From: Dentipellis sp. KUC8613
Taxonomy: Eukaryota; Basidiomycota; Agaricomycetes; Russulales; Hericiaceae
Assembly: GCA_002286715.1 (NCBI GenBank)
Contig: NSJX01000002.1
Span: 62,001-126,000 of the forward strand
Reading direction: 5' to 3'
DNA length: 64,000 nt
How positions within the stretch are numbered: position 1 is the first letter of the stretch; each line of letters opens with the position of its first letter. The notes beneath the pieces are model-generated. The model did no database searches. It was not told the DNA's origin and saw nothing but the letters and a program-made list of their open reading frames with translations. Below, in pieces: positions 11,585 through 21,948 of the stretch. A program made the position numbers and the translations under genes.

Positions 11585-12559
11585 GTGCAGCCTACATCCA
11601 CCGCAATTCTTAACCACTTTCTCCTACCCACCACAATGCACCCATCCCGCTCGCGCATGTTCCTCCGCCCCGAGGCGCTCGCAAACAGTCGCAATCCAAA
11701 GTTGCATCACCCCGCCTGCGCCCTTTCGTCTACGTCTGCGTCTACAAGCTCTTCCTCTTCAGGTTATAGTCACTCTTGCAGCGCTGCAGGCAGCAGCTGT
11801 CCTAGCCTCGCGTCCTCGAGGACGACGCCCCCAACATCACGGTCACGCGACGCGAGCGCAGCAGGCTCCAGCTCCCAAGAGTCGGGCTGGTGCCCAGATT
11901 CCTGTCTATCGCTTTCGGGATCTACGTCCTCGAGCCTCAATGGTTGTGGCCTCGGTCTCGACTCTACGTGCAGCTGCGACGACATCGACAGCGACAGCGA
12001 GCTTTGCGCGCACGCACACAGCAACCGCAGAGCCGTGCGTCCCACCCGGTCCACGGCAGTTCTACGCCACGTAGACTCGATGCTGCTCCGTCGCCCATCG
12101 CTCAAGGCCCGAGCCGTCGACGAGGAAAACACATGCGACATACCCCCGCCGCTTCCGCCTCGTCTCGCGCCCGAGGGCGCTTCGTCCTGGTCCAGCTCTA
12201 GCGGAGGCTCCAGAGACATGGAGTCTGCCCCAGATCCGACTTTGGGGTTCAGGCTCGCCACGCTGCGGCTCAATCCTGTCGCCGTAGACGACATCGACAT
12301 GATGTCGCCCATCGTCCCTCTTCCTTCGCCTGCCCTGCGCTTCCGGCTCCCGGGAGAGACTGACGAAATCTTACCGCGTTCTGGTGATCGGGTGGCAGGG
12401 GGAGGGAAGGGAGAGAAAGAGGAGATTGATGAAAACACCGTGACGCCGCGCATCCCGCCGCCCGTGAATACTGGGTCGGCTGTGGTATCGGCAGCTGTTA
12501 GTACTGGTGCTGGCGCTGGTACTGCATCGACGGGTGATGGGATTGCCGTGCTTGCATAG
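11585..12559 (+). CDS. serine-rich hypothetical protein, single exon
   Basis: An uninterrupted frame of 324 codons; the second Met at 11636 (ACAATG context) is an equally good start. The protein is dominated by Ser/Thr/Pro/Ala. It has a short acidic motif (CDDIDSDSE), a proline run (IPPPLPPR) and a Gly/Thr/Ala-rich tail. There is no signal peptide, membrane segment or known domain. The length and absence of stops favour a real gene, but the high GC of the locus also opens the opposite strand over 11770-12453. Function unknown. Confidence 0.5.
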   Translation: MQPTSTAILNHFLLPTTMHPSRSRMFLRPEALANSRNPKLHHPACALSSTSASTSSSSSGYSHSCSAAGSSCPSLASSRTTPPTSRSRDASAAGSSSQESGWCPDSCLSLSGSTSSSLNGCGLGLDSTCSCDDIDSDSELCAHAHSNRRAVRPTRSTAVLRHVDSMLLRRPSLKARAVDEENTCDIPPPLPPRLAPEGASSWSSSSGGSRDMESAPDPTLGFRLATLRLNPVAVDDIDMMSPIVPLPSPALRFRLPGETDEILPRSGDRVAGGGKGEKEEIDENTVTPRIPPPVNTGSAVVSAAVSTGAGAGTASTGDGIAVLA

Positions 12560-12696
12560 ATTTCTGCGACTCAGCACGCGTTTACCGGTCGAAATTAGCT
12601 TACATTTCCTCGCTTTCCTACGTACCTACCCATCATGTCGAGACGACTTCACGATACGAATTTATTCGGATACAACACCTTCGCCTGCTGCGTCGA

Positions 12697-14464
12697 CTAG
12701 GCGACCTCGATCTGGAATCCCATTGCCTGCTTGCCCAACGGGTGCACAATATCCTCCGGCTTCCCCGTGCCGACGTACGTAGCCTCGGGCGTGAGCTTCG
12801 CGAAGTCCGGCGGGGTGATCCCTTGGACGAATGTCTCATTCTGCTTGCGGACGTACTCCTTGTTCTGCGGTGTTGTCGGCACGGCGGGGATATACATCAC
12901 TAGTTCGGCCATGTCATATGGGCGGGCAGGTCGTATGACACACAACGACAGGACTCACCTGCGGAGTCGTCGTTGCCTGTATGCTCTTTCTCCACGGAGT
13001 GCACCAAATCCTGAGATTTGCCTATTCAGCATTTCCACTGAGCACTGCTAGTCATGATGTACGCACGCAATGCCAGAACACCATGTCTCCGGGGTAGACT
13101 TTGGGCACGGACGTCATCGTTTCGTCGAGCCTGAAATGCGGATGTGTTTCGTTATTCGGCCGCGGGCCCACAAAGCCCTTGTCTCGTCCAAATATCCCAG
13201 GGAAATCGGGCGAGGAGATGTCTGCCACAAGTCAGCCAAAAAAACTTTAGACTCATGTTCACATGCACGGCGCACCGTATTCCCAATTATTTACGTCCAA
13301 AGGGTCATCACTGACTGGCGTTGCCTTGGGCCGGAAGAACGGTCGCAGGATGCTGTACGCGTTGGAAGTGACGATGTCTGGGAAAAGCTTCAGAGTGCCT
13401 TGATGAGGCGCGGTTTCGCTGAGGGCGAGCCAGCCTTGGAACGTGCGGAATATGGTCGCCTGTCAACATTGTGTTCGCATCTGAGCGTGCGGAGGAAGAT
13501 GACGATCAACAGATGCCGCACCTGACCAGGCCTCTGATAGAGAGAACTTCGCGCGTTGACGCGCCCCTCGAGATCATAAGGATCGTGCTTCCGCCAGTCC
13601 CCACTCAAAATCTCGGCGAAGCATTTGCGGAAAGTGGGATCCTCCCATCGCTCGATCGCGCCACCTGAGAAATAGATTGAATATTCCAGGTTTCTGCACA
13701 CTGAAAGAGTGAGGCCACACACCATCGACGTGGGGGGGATGAGCATCCCACTGAATGCCTGGGTGGCGGATTCGGAACCTGTCAGCGTAGACAAGAGGCG
13801 TCGAGAGATCGATTCCGTCCAGCTGAGCATCGTCTTTGACATGGTACAACTTGTTCAGGAAGGTGGTCGCGTTCAAGACATTAGGATGCGCGCGGGCGAG
13901 AACTTGCGATCTGGTCCAGCTGGTTGCGAGTGTCAGAACAACGTGGCATGCGACCAGCACAGAAGAATCTGAACGCACTAGAGGTGGAAAAACTGTTTAT
14001 CTTCCTCAGGGAATCCTGTTGTCTCGGGCAGTGAGTCGTCCGACACCAATCTTAAGTGCGCATGAGACTCACCGGGAACACTGGGGTTGGCCTTGACGAA
14101 TTCCTTCAAGTCCTCTCTCCACTTTGCGACCTCTGCATCATCAACGACATCCTTGATGACGACGCACCCCTTCTTCCTAATTTCCTCCACCTGTTCCGGA
14201 GTGAGGCTATCCAGATCTGCATAATTGACATGCGGGATGTTCTAAAAAGAGGTTATCAGCGTTCAGCATCGCACACAGAGAGCGAGAAGAACGTGCCTCA
14301 GTCCCCTTCTCAACCATCACCTTCGTACTTCTCCCCAACACCTCTAGAATCTCATTCCACGCACGCGTAACACGCTGCTCGAAGTCCGGGTACGTGCTCG
14401 CGATCTCCTGCTTCAGCTCCACAAAGCGCGCGGGCAAATGAGGGTTGAGCTCTTCCGACGCCAT
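12697..14464 (-). CDS. DUF1479 (YbiU-type) oxygenase-like protein
   Basis: Nine exons, read from the right: 14464-14297, 14241-14073, 14015-13979, 13919-13723, 13664-13522, 13459-13276, 13221-13067, 13010-12959, 12899-12697. They give 435 aa, close to the usual length of the family. Visible blocks are KGCVVIKDVV near the start, VYADRFRIRHPG, HPPHVDGGAIERWEDP (the HxD-like metal-site region), LSGDWRKHDPYDLEGR, and near the end PGDMVFWHC...VHSVEKEHTG, which supplies the distal His. DUF1479 is a widespread bacterial and fungal family related to 2OG-Fe(II) oxygenases; its substrate is not established. Intron 1 (14242-14296) uses a GC donor, because no GT donor keeps the conserved KGTENIPHV junction in frame. 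A TATTTAAG element lies about 60 bases upstream. Confidence 0.9.
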
Positions 14465-15500
14465 CGTCCACTAGCGTATCGGGTTGTCGATATCGCACTG
14501 CACCAGCACCCATCGCCGCGTCTTAAATACGCACGTCGATAGCACCTCGCGGCCGCAGCATGTTTAGAACAAGGGTGCGCCCGCGCGGCCGGACCGAGCG
14601 GCGGGTCACATGCGGGCCTCTCAAAAAGCAGAAGTCGGCCCTTGGCGCAATATACTTGGGAATCCACATCGCCATGGGATGCCCTAGACGTAGCGGTCAA
14701 TCGATATTCTCACCGCCATGATGGGACTAGTGACGCACCTCCTGCACACAGCGGGCGATATCCCTCGCACTGCGGGCTCGTTACGGCGTCTCGCATGCCA
14801 CGATCGCAAACCAGGGGTGTGCGGACGCCCGAGTGAGAGCTGCATGACGCACACCGGGCACCCTGGAATGCACAGGGAAGAGTCACCTGTACACGGGCAG
14901 ACCATCGTGATTGGCCTGCGATACGTGCCTCGTAGAGTACGTGACGCTCGATTCCCGTGAGAAGTCGTTTCGCCGAGGTTGCGCCGTCAGGTGGACCAGC
15001 TTGGCGCGCGGCCCCGCTTCCGGTATCCGCAGGGGGGTTGCGAATACTGGATAGATGGTATGAGTTACGAGAGGCGTCCAAGACCATGTATATACTCACC
15101 TGGTCTCCCAACGGCCCGCCATCCAACATGCGAGGCTAACCAAAAAAAAATGAGGGAATGACTCACCCGTATCTCTTGCGCACGTAGGGTGCCTCCAATA
15201 TACATGTAAATATGAAGACAAGTATCATTGCAGAACGATGTTCAAAGGAGAGTTAGTATCTTAGGAGTAGGACGTTATCCAATTACCGTACGATAAGTAG
15301 CGCGACAAAAGCTAGATTGCAAAGGACAGATCCTATTCGAAATATGGCAAATGAAAGGAAGATCGTCGCAGAGGCAGGGCAGGTATATTTTCGAAAGCTG
15401 TAGACTTCATTCAAGTCATTGATTAAGGGCAGGCGGAAAGTATCGATAGGTAAAGAGGTCGAGAGAGGAGCACTCAGGCGGAAACAGAAGGGGCTTTTCG
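14465..15500. other. intergenic between DUF1479 and tubulin genes
   Basis: Holds the promoter side of the DUF1479 gene and the 3' side of the tubulin gene. Short frames are present on both strands without motifs; I see no gene. Confidence 0.5.
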
Positions 15501-18204
15501 TCATTGAGACTGAACTTCGTCTGCAGCTTCTTCGACCGCCTCATCTTCGTATTCGGCTTCGAACTCGTCCTCGTCCACGGACGCTTCCTGGTACTGAAAA
15601 CATGAGAAGTGAGTCGTACCATACCGAACTGCGAGAGGACATTCAGAAGTACCTGCTGATATTCAGCACTGCAAAGAAAATTGTCAGAATCTAGGACCAG
15701 AAGCGAGAACACATATAACCCACATCAGATCCTGCGTGTTGCTCTCGGCCTCGGAGAACTCCATCGTGTCCATACCCTCGCCAGTATACCAGTGCAAGAA
15801 CGCACGGCGCTTGTACATGGCGACGAACTAAATCACCACCGGGAATCTGTCAGACGCCTATACGCGCACGGATAGATGAAACATTGACCTGAGTCAAGCT
15901 GCGCTTGAACAGCTCCTGGATCGACGTCGAGTTCGCGAGACACGTGGCTGCCTGCTTCTGGCCGACAGGCGGCACAGAGCACAGCGTCACGGACACATTG
16001 TCCGGAATCCAGCTACGTATCAAAACGAACGTCCATCAACAAACTTCACTTATTGACCAAAGAGACTGAAGAGACTTACTCAACAAAGAGATGCGAATTC
16101 TTCCTTTGCAAGTCCAAGACAGTGTACTGTCCACGAATCAATCACCGAACAATAGGTCTATCGTGATGCATAGACCTACTTCAGCCTGCAAGGAAACAAG
16201 TGAGCGACCGATGCCTCTGTGACAGATTAGGCTTAACGAACTTCACGAGAGGAGATTTTGCCACGGAAGATCGTCGCAGCCGTCAGGTAACGGCTGGCGC
16301 ACCACACGCGTCAGTAAAGGACAGCCAGGAATACAACAACCATACGAACCCGAAACGGGGGTCGCAGGCAACAAGTAGGTTGCGACGGTCGAACAGGCTG
16401 CATGGACTGGTGAGACAAAGAAGGGAGAAAACAAGGAAGACACATACGCGCTTGTCAGCTCTGGCACGGAAGTACCATAGAAGGACTGCGACTTGGGATC
16501 ATGGAAGGGCGCATAGCTCGGCATCAGGAAGTGAAGCTACGATGGGACCGAAGTCAGCGTGGCATCTGCCAGACCAAAAATATGCAGATTCTTACACGAG
16601 GGAACGGAACAAGGTTCAGTCCAAGTTTACGCATGTCACTGAGCGAGCGTGTCAGGTTCCATGAATGATAAGAAAGAGCGACTCTACTTACCCGTTGAGC
16701 TGACCAGGGAAACGAAGACTCGTGCTGGTGCCGCACATCACCTGCGCGACGAGCTGCAAGGGAATAATGTCAGTCAGAAAGAGGTCTTGAATTGGACATA
16801 TCTTAGGCCTACCCAGTTCAGGTCATCAAAGGAAGGGCTCTTGACCTTCATAGTTCGGGCGGTGATGTCGTACCTACGCATATATGTCAGTATTGCAATA
16901 ACGGGTGTCAATAAGAGGCGCATACAAGGCTTCATTGTCAATGCAGATAGTGAGATCGCTGTTCTCCACCAATTGGTGGACCGACAGAAGGCAGTTGTAG
17001 GGCTGCAGACGGGTTATCAGGGAAGCACGGCACCCAGCGGCAAGTAGCACGCACCTCGACAACTGTTTCTGACACCTTTATGCTGATGAGTCAGTCTTGT
17101 GAAGACGTGATTGAAACTACGCGTACCTTTGGCGAGGGGAGGATGGAGAACGTCGACAGCATCCTATCAGGGTATTCCTGGACAAGACTCAGCCGCGTGC
17201 ATCTATGACTCTGACGAGCTCTGACTCACCTCCCGAATTTTTGAAAGTAGAAGCGACCCCAATCCAGCGCCGGTACCGCCGCCAAGCGAGTGAATCACCT
17301 GGAAGCCCTGCAGCGCGTCCGTGCCCTCGATCTGCTTGCGCAAGCTATCCTGCATACAGACATCCCAACGTCAGTCATAGAACAACATCACTCCAGAATC
17401 ACAAACGACGCACAGTGATAGAATCCACGAGCTCCGCGCCTGCACGACCACGGTTCCGTCAGCCCCTAATCTCGCCCAGCCTAGATCGCACGACACCCAC
17501 CTTCGGTATAATCTGTGATAATGAAGCAGCGGGATGACATCAGACACAGACATCGATAATGCACTCAGTCACAGTGACTCACAGCCCTTTGCCCAGTTGT
17601 TGCCCGCACCCGAGTCTCCTGTGATGTACGTGTCGGGGCGGAAGAGGTGGCCCAGCGCGCCCGAACGAAGCTGCAGGACGCGATGAATTCGTGTACAGGC
17701 AACGATAGGGGCGAACGTACGCGATCGCAAACGCCAGCCTCTAAATCGACCTGCACGCTACGCGGGACATACTTGGAGCGTCCGACACCACCACCGTGGA
17801 TCTCGGAGAAGTAAGTCGTGACCTTGGTGCTCGAGAGTCAGTATATGCGCACATTCACACGCAAGGACCAACTCACCCGCTCAAGCTGCAGAGGGTCGGA
17901 ACCTTCGTAGATCTGCAGGACGAATCATGAACACGACGCGCCGCGGTTCCGCAAGACACATCGACGTACCCCGTCCTCGTTGAGCCCGTGCTCCGCGAGC
18001 AGCATTTTCCAAAACGTCTCTCCACATTGGTTTCCCGCCTGGCATTCCGCGCATCGTCGTCAGAAATTCGAACACGAGCATAACGGACGCGGCGCGTGTA
18101 CTGACCTGGCCAACCTATTCACACGAGCAGTCAGCGACTCAGACAGCAGACTTGAAACGCAGGCAAAAGGGAAATACCTGAATATTCACGATCTCGCGAG
18201 GCAT
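15501..18204 (-). CDS. divergent beta-tubulin with ~24 exons
   Basis: Starts at 18204 (MPREIVNIQ) and stops at 15501. The spliced protein carries the tubulin landmarks in order: [30 protein letters not shown], the GTP-binding loop [63 protein letters not shown] and AEYQQYQEASV, plus an acidic tail ending EVQSQ. It is beta-type rather than gamma-type. It matches a second, divergent basidiomycete beta-tubulin class: MPREI instead of [12 protein letters not shown] instead of QCGNQIG, and an unusual GGGV insertion before [16 protein letters not shown]. The coding sequence is cut by about 23 introns. These leave a 9-nt exon (VGQ, 18106-18114), a 6-nt exon (AE, 16180-16185) and several of 12-30 nt. 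Product: microtubule subunit in the cytoplasm and spindle, possibly a specialised isotype. Confidence 0.93.
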
Positions 18205-18368
18205 GGTGAATGGTGGAAGGAAGAAAAAGGAGGGACTCGGCCGATAGTGAAAGGGCAAGGGGCCTATTCACGGTCCCGCAAGAATTAAGTCAGTAGCCTA
18301 TATAAGGCTTGTCCCCGGCACCTGCCGAGGCTTAACCGCCAATTGCTTCCGTATCACACTCTAGCGTG

Positions 18369-18446
18369 CTACGTCACCGCGCTGGATAAGTCCTTTCTCC
18401 GTTCAATTGACTTGCGCGGTATTCGCGAAATCGAACGATGAGCATG
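18369..18446. repeat. upstream module, copy 1 (before tubulin)
   Basis: Begins GCTACGTCACCGCGC and ends near TCGCGAAATCGAACGATGAG. A second copy lies at 19524-19606. This copy sits about 165-240 bases upstream of the tubulin ATG. Read on the minus strand it contains TGACGTAGC, a CRE/ATF-like half site. A shared regulatory role is inference. Confidence 0.7.
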
Positions 18447-18544
18447 GGATAGATAGGATGCACATGCTGGGTCATTCAAATCGATTGAAAACTAGTGTAC
18501 AGTCGGTGTCGCAAGCATCACAGGAAATCTCCCACCAGACTACC

Positions 18545-19452
18545 TCAATGCCAAGCCTGCTCCAGGATAAACTTACGCAACTCTATGAGGTCCTGTAGGT
18601 GAAACAGGCGAAAATGTATATCAGCGGTGCTTCAACAAAATTTAAGACGACTTCAAAGAAGTGTCAGCTTCATTGTCGACGAACCTGTCGTTCAGCATCG
18701 GTCAGAGAGTACCATCTTTGGACTTGGTCGCTCCGGACGATGATGAACTGCATGTCTTCGCGGCGGAAGCCTATTCTCGCACGAGTCTCCTCGTCGGAAA
18801 TCAGATAATTCGCGTTCTCGATGAACAGTTTTATGGCGAGTTCGTCCTGCACATGAGGCTTTACCCGGAAGCCGTGTTGGGTCTTTCGAGAGATACCAGT
18901 CTCGATGAAGAACAGCTTTTCCCCGGTGTCGGGCATCCCGTTCCGCACGATTTCAATGCCTGTGGCGCGTTAGTATATGAGTGTGATGAGACAGAGCCCT
19001 GCGAACGTACTTGCCGGTATAGACAGTCTGGTACGAAATTCCGGAGGCGCCTTCCTGCGAATCTGCCGGAAAATCGACATATACCTGACGAATAGCACGG
19101 ACGGGTACTCCGTGGGGGGACCTTCCGTCTCCTTCTCTGCCTTCTCTTCTTCTTCCTCTTCTTCCTCCTCCTCCTCCTCCTCCTCCTCCTCCTCCTCTTC
19201 CTCATTCTCGTCGCCGTCGTCATGATCAGCGTCATCGGAAGTTGCTGCCCCGCCCTCATCAGGACGGCTAGACAAGCCAGGGCGCGAGCTCCGAGTCGCT
19301 GTGACAAGTCTAGGCTCGGGAAACCTCCTGCCATGGCCTTCAATGAGATAGGTTCTCATTCTGTCTACCGGAAGGATGTAGCCGGAAATGCAGAAGGGCT
19401 GGTTCATGACCTGGATGAATGAGAGGATTAGCAAAACGTGGAATCTGGCCAA
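18545..19452 (-). CDS. hypothetical protein with a poly-glutamate tract
   Basis: Model: one long exon from about 19452 to 19010, an intron with branch site ACTAAC and acceptor CACAG ending at 18957, a second exon ending at SLTDAERQ near 18692, and a last exon ending DLIELRKFILEQAWH at 18545. The middle is an almost pure Glu run encoded by the TCC-repeat tract. The conserved-looking part follows it: RYMSIFRQIRRKAPPEFR, then GIEIVRNGMPDTGEKLFFIE and the HVQDELAIKLFIENANYLIS region. No family is recognised. The start is uncertain: Met 19452, or the MNQPF Met after a good acceptor just downstream. The last intron uses a GTTCGT donor; without it the frame stops at VRRQ. Confidence 0.5.
19141..19203. 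repeat. (TCC/TTC)n tract inside the poly-Glu gene
   Basis: A trinucleotide run that encodes poly-Glu on the minus strand. It is likely length-variable. Confidence 0.9.
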
Positions 19453-19523
19453 GGTAAGTAGGATATATACGTAGGTGGATGGAGAGTGTGACCGACGCGC
19501 GACGCGTCGACGCGTACCTACGC

Positions 19524-19606
19524 GCTACGTCACCGCGCCGGGTACGTAAATAAGCCCTTCTCCGTTCACTTGCCTTGCGCATTTTCGCGAAATCGAACGA
19601 CGAGCA
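19524..19606. repeat. upstream module, copy 2
   Basis: Shares GCTACGTCACCGCGC, the TTCTCCGTTCA core and TTCGCGAAATCGAACGA with copy 1 (18369-18446), with small indels between. It lies 70-150 bases upstream of the poly-Glu gene start, in the same orientation relative to its gene as copy 1 is to tubulin. Confidence 0.7.
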
Positions 19607-19785
19607 CAAAATCGATAAGATACATGGTGAGTGTAGTGGACAACGATACGTATAAGTGACAGAGCAGTGCAGAGTGTCCTGGTAGAGATACGCATGCAGT
19701 GGTACAACATGAAAGCGACACAAGCAAACGACAAACAAAACAAAGTCACAACAATACTTAGATCCGCTCATGATCAACAAACCCC

Positions 19786-21519
19786 TCAGACACGCGCCGC
19801 ATACGGCGAAAACCACTGCGGCGGTACCCTCCCCATGTCGGGGCTCTGCACAAACGACGGCGGAGGCGCCGGCAGCATATACACCGGATACCCTTGCTGC
19901 TGAGGCTGCTGCTGCTGCTGCTGAGGTTGCTGACCAGACGACTCCGAGCTTGCATTCGGCGCAGGCGCACCCTCCGCGCCCGCATGAGGCGGCGAGGTCA
20001 TCGGCTGCATCGCGGGGGGGTATAAATACACTTGCTGTGGAGACACAATAAGAGGAGGCACCGGATACGAATACAGACCCTGGCCATACGCCGCCGGCTG
20101 CTGCGGGACGGGGTACGCGCCCTCTGCGGTGCCGTGGCCCAGGCTCGTCTGGGGCGCCAGCGTCGCGCTGGACGCCTGGATGGGGTTCGCGTGCGTGGGG
20201 AGCGACTGGCCGGACGCGGCGGCGAGGTGGCGTGTGCTCGGGCCGCCTGCGAGGAGGTCGACCGCGCGCCGGCGGGGCGTGTACCACGGGCCCGAGGGGT
20301 GCTGTGCGCGCCTGCGCGCGCGGGACGTGTTCGCGGGCTCGAAGTCGACGGCGATGTTGGACGACATCCATGGCAGGTCGCGCAGGTCCTTGAAGAAGCG
20401 CTGGATGCGCGCGACCTGCGATGGGATCGAGGCCTCCGAGGGCGTATGTATGGGCGAGGCCATGCGCTCATAGTCTGGTGCCGGTTTTGGCTCCATGAGC
20501 ACTGGGCTTTGAAGTGTGACGGTTGGCTGTCGGCGTGGCGGCTGCGCATGTTCTTGGGAGGCATGGTCTACATTGAGAGCAGGGGGTGGTGGAATAGGGC
20601 CTTGACTTGGTGGCATATGCTCCGAGGGCGTGTCGCCAGACGACGACGTCTCCGACGGGTCTGGATTGCGGACCGTCCGAGGCTGCGAGCTGCGATGGCT
20701 ATTGTGCGATCTGCGATGGCTGTGGTGCGACGGCAAGTGTATCGAGTGGTGCGGCGAGAGCGTATTGCGGTCGGGGCCTGCCACAGATCCGGGCTGCAGG
20801 GAGTGTATGCTCCGCGACGGCGAGCGCACATGCTGCGGCAGCGGCTGCTCCTCCGGCATGTCCATCGCCTCCACGAAATGCGTGCTCTGCGGGTCCACCG
20901 CCCGCCCAGGTGCATTATACGCGGGTACATAATCTGGATGCGCCTCCGGATGCGCCATGGTCTCATATGGGGGCCCATACACCTCTGCCTGCTGCGGCCC
21001 CCGCCTGTCGCGGTCGTGCGTGAACCCACGCACCATCGCGCGCGGGAGCCTGCGCAGGCCTGCCACGAACCCGCCGACGAAGTGGCGCTTGCGGGCCTGC
21101 GGCGGCTGCTGCTCCTCGAGGTACTCCCCCGCGCCCAGGACCGAGTCGGGGTCGATGTTCATGTACTCCGCAGGGCCCTCGAACTCGGGCTCGGCGAGCC
21201 CGCGGAGCTGGGGTGCGGGGGTCGGGATGCCGGAAATGGGCACGGGCGGTGGGGGCGGGCGGGTCGGGTATATGGGCATCGAGTTTTGGCGGCTGCCTGC
21301 GCGGCTGGCGCTGGGGTAGGATGCCGATGCATTGGAGTAGGAGTACGAGCGTGAATGCGAGTGGGTCCGGGAGTGCGACGGGTGCTGGCCGGGGTGTATC
21401 GTTTCGTGCGTCGTGTTGGTGCTGGTCGTGGATTCGGTTGAGATGGGACCAGGGCCGCCAGGATGGTACGGGTCGTAATGGGGGTCGTATTCACGAGGGT
21501 CGACGACCCACGAAGCCAT
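19786..21519 (-). CDS. long disordered Pro/Ser/Gln/His-rich protein
   Basis: Single exon, about 577 aa from Met 21519 (MASWVVDPREYDPHYDP). An upstream in-frame Met at 21567 gives 593 aa, but the MASWVV start looks more natural. The protein has proline runs (RPPPPPVP), a short Arg-rich basic block (KRHFVGGFVAGLRRLPRAMVRGF), repeated Ser-His segments, a compact likely folded segment (VARIQRFFKDLRDLPWMSS) and a Q-rich tail. There is no signal peptide or membrane helix. Similar proteins of unknown role are common in Agaricomycetes. The frame is long and compositionally biased toward coding. The large plus-strand frames opposite it are shadows. Confidence 0.75.
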   Translation of the reverse strand: MASWVVDPREYDPHYDPYHPGGPGPISTESTTSTNTTHETIHPGQHPSHSRTHSHSRSYSYSNASASYPSASRAGSRQNSMPIYPTRPPPPPVPISGIPTPAPQLRGLAEPEFEGPAEYMNIDPDSVLGAGEYLEEQQPPQARKRHFVGGFVAGLRRLPRAMVRGFTHDRDRRGPQQAEVYGPPYETMAHPEAHPDYVPAYNAPGRAVDPQSTHFVEAMDMPEEQPLPQHVRSPSRSIHSLQPGSVAGPDRNTLSPHHSIHLPSHHSHRRSHNSHRSSQPRTVRNPDPSETSSSGDTPSEHMPPSQGPIPPPPALNVDHASQEHAQPPRRQPTVTLQSPVLMEPKPAPDYERMASPIHTPSEASIPSQVARIQRFFKDLRDLPWMSSNIAVDFEPANTSRARRRAQHPSGPWYTPRRRAVDLLAGGPSTRHLAAASGQSLPTHANPIQASSATLAPQTSLGHGTAEGAYPVPQQPAAYGQGLYSYPVPPLIVSPQQVYLYPPAMQPMTSPPHAGAEGAPAPNASSESSGQQPQQQQQQPQQQGYPVYMLPAPPPSFVQSPDMGRVPPQWFSPYAARV

Positions 21520-21948
21520 TTCGCGTGTCGAGAAGATAAGTCGTCCAGTTCCACCTAATTGCGGCACAGGCTTTTAACCCGTGCGGTGGAGAGTTGGTGG
21601 ACCGGGGCCACATTCTGGCTACACGTGTACGCTGGATTCGGCGAGCTCAGACCGGAGCCCTCGAGGCTGAAAGGCGCGGAAGATTACTTGCTGCAGGCGA
21701 AAGCCGGCGCTAGAGGGGGAGAAGAGCACCGCCGTGGCCGCATGCAGACAAAGGAGCGGACGTAACGAGGACCTACAGCGACAAATACCAAAGGCAAAAT
21801 ATCGCGAAACACATATACACATTGCAACAGGTTGACAAGCGCCAAAAGCACGTAGAATATAATAAGCACGCATCATGCACGGAAAATAATACAACACCCA
21901 TCACGACAATCTGACATCGAAACTTTCAAGAAATTGCAGCAAACCCTT

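Noticed and set aside
15501..18204. Gamma-tubulin, suggested by the MPREI start
   Set aside because: Internal motifs ([38 protein letters not shown] and the acidic tail) are beta-type.
20032..21354. 440-codon plus-strand frame
   Set aside because: Exact antisense of the disordered minus-strand gene; Arg-rich composition typical of a GC-rich shadow frame.
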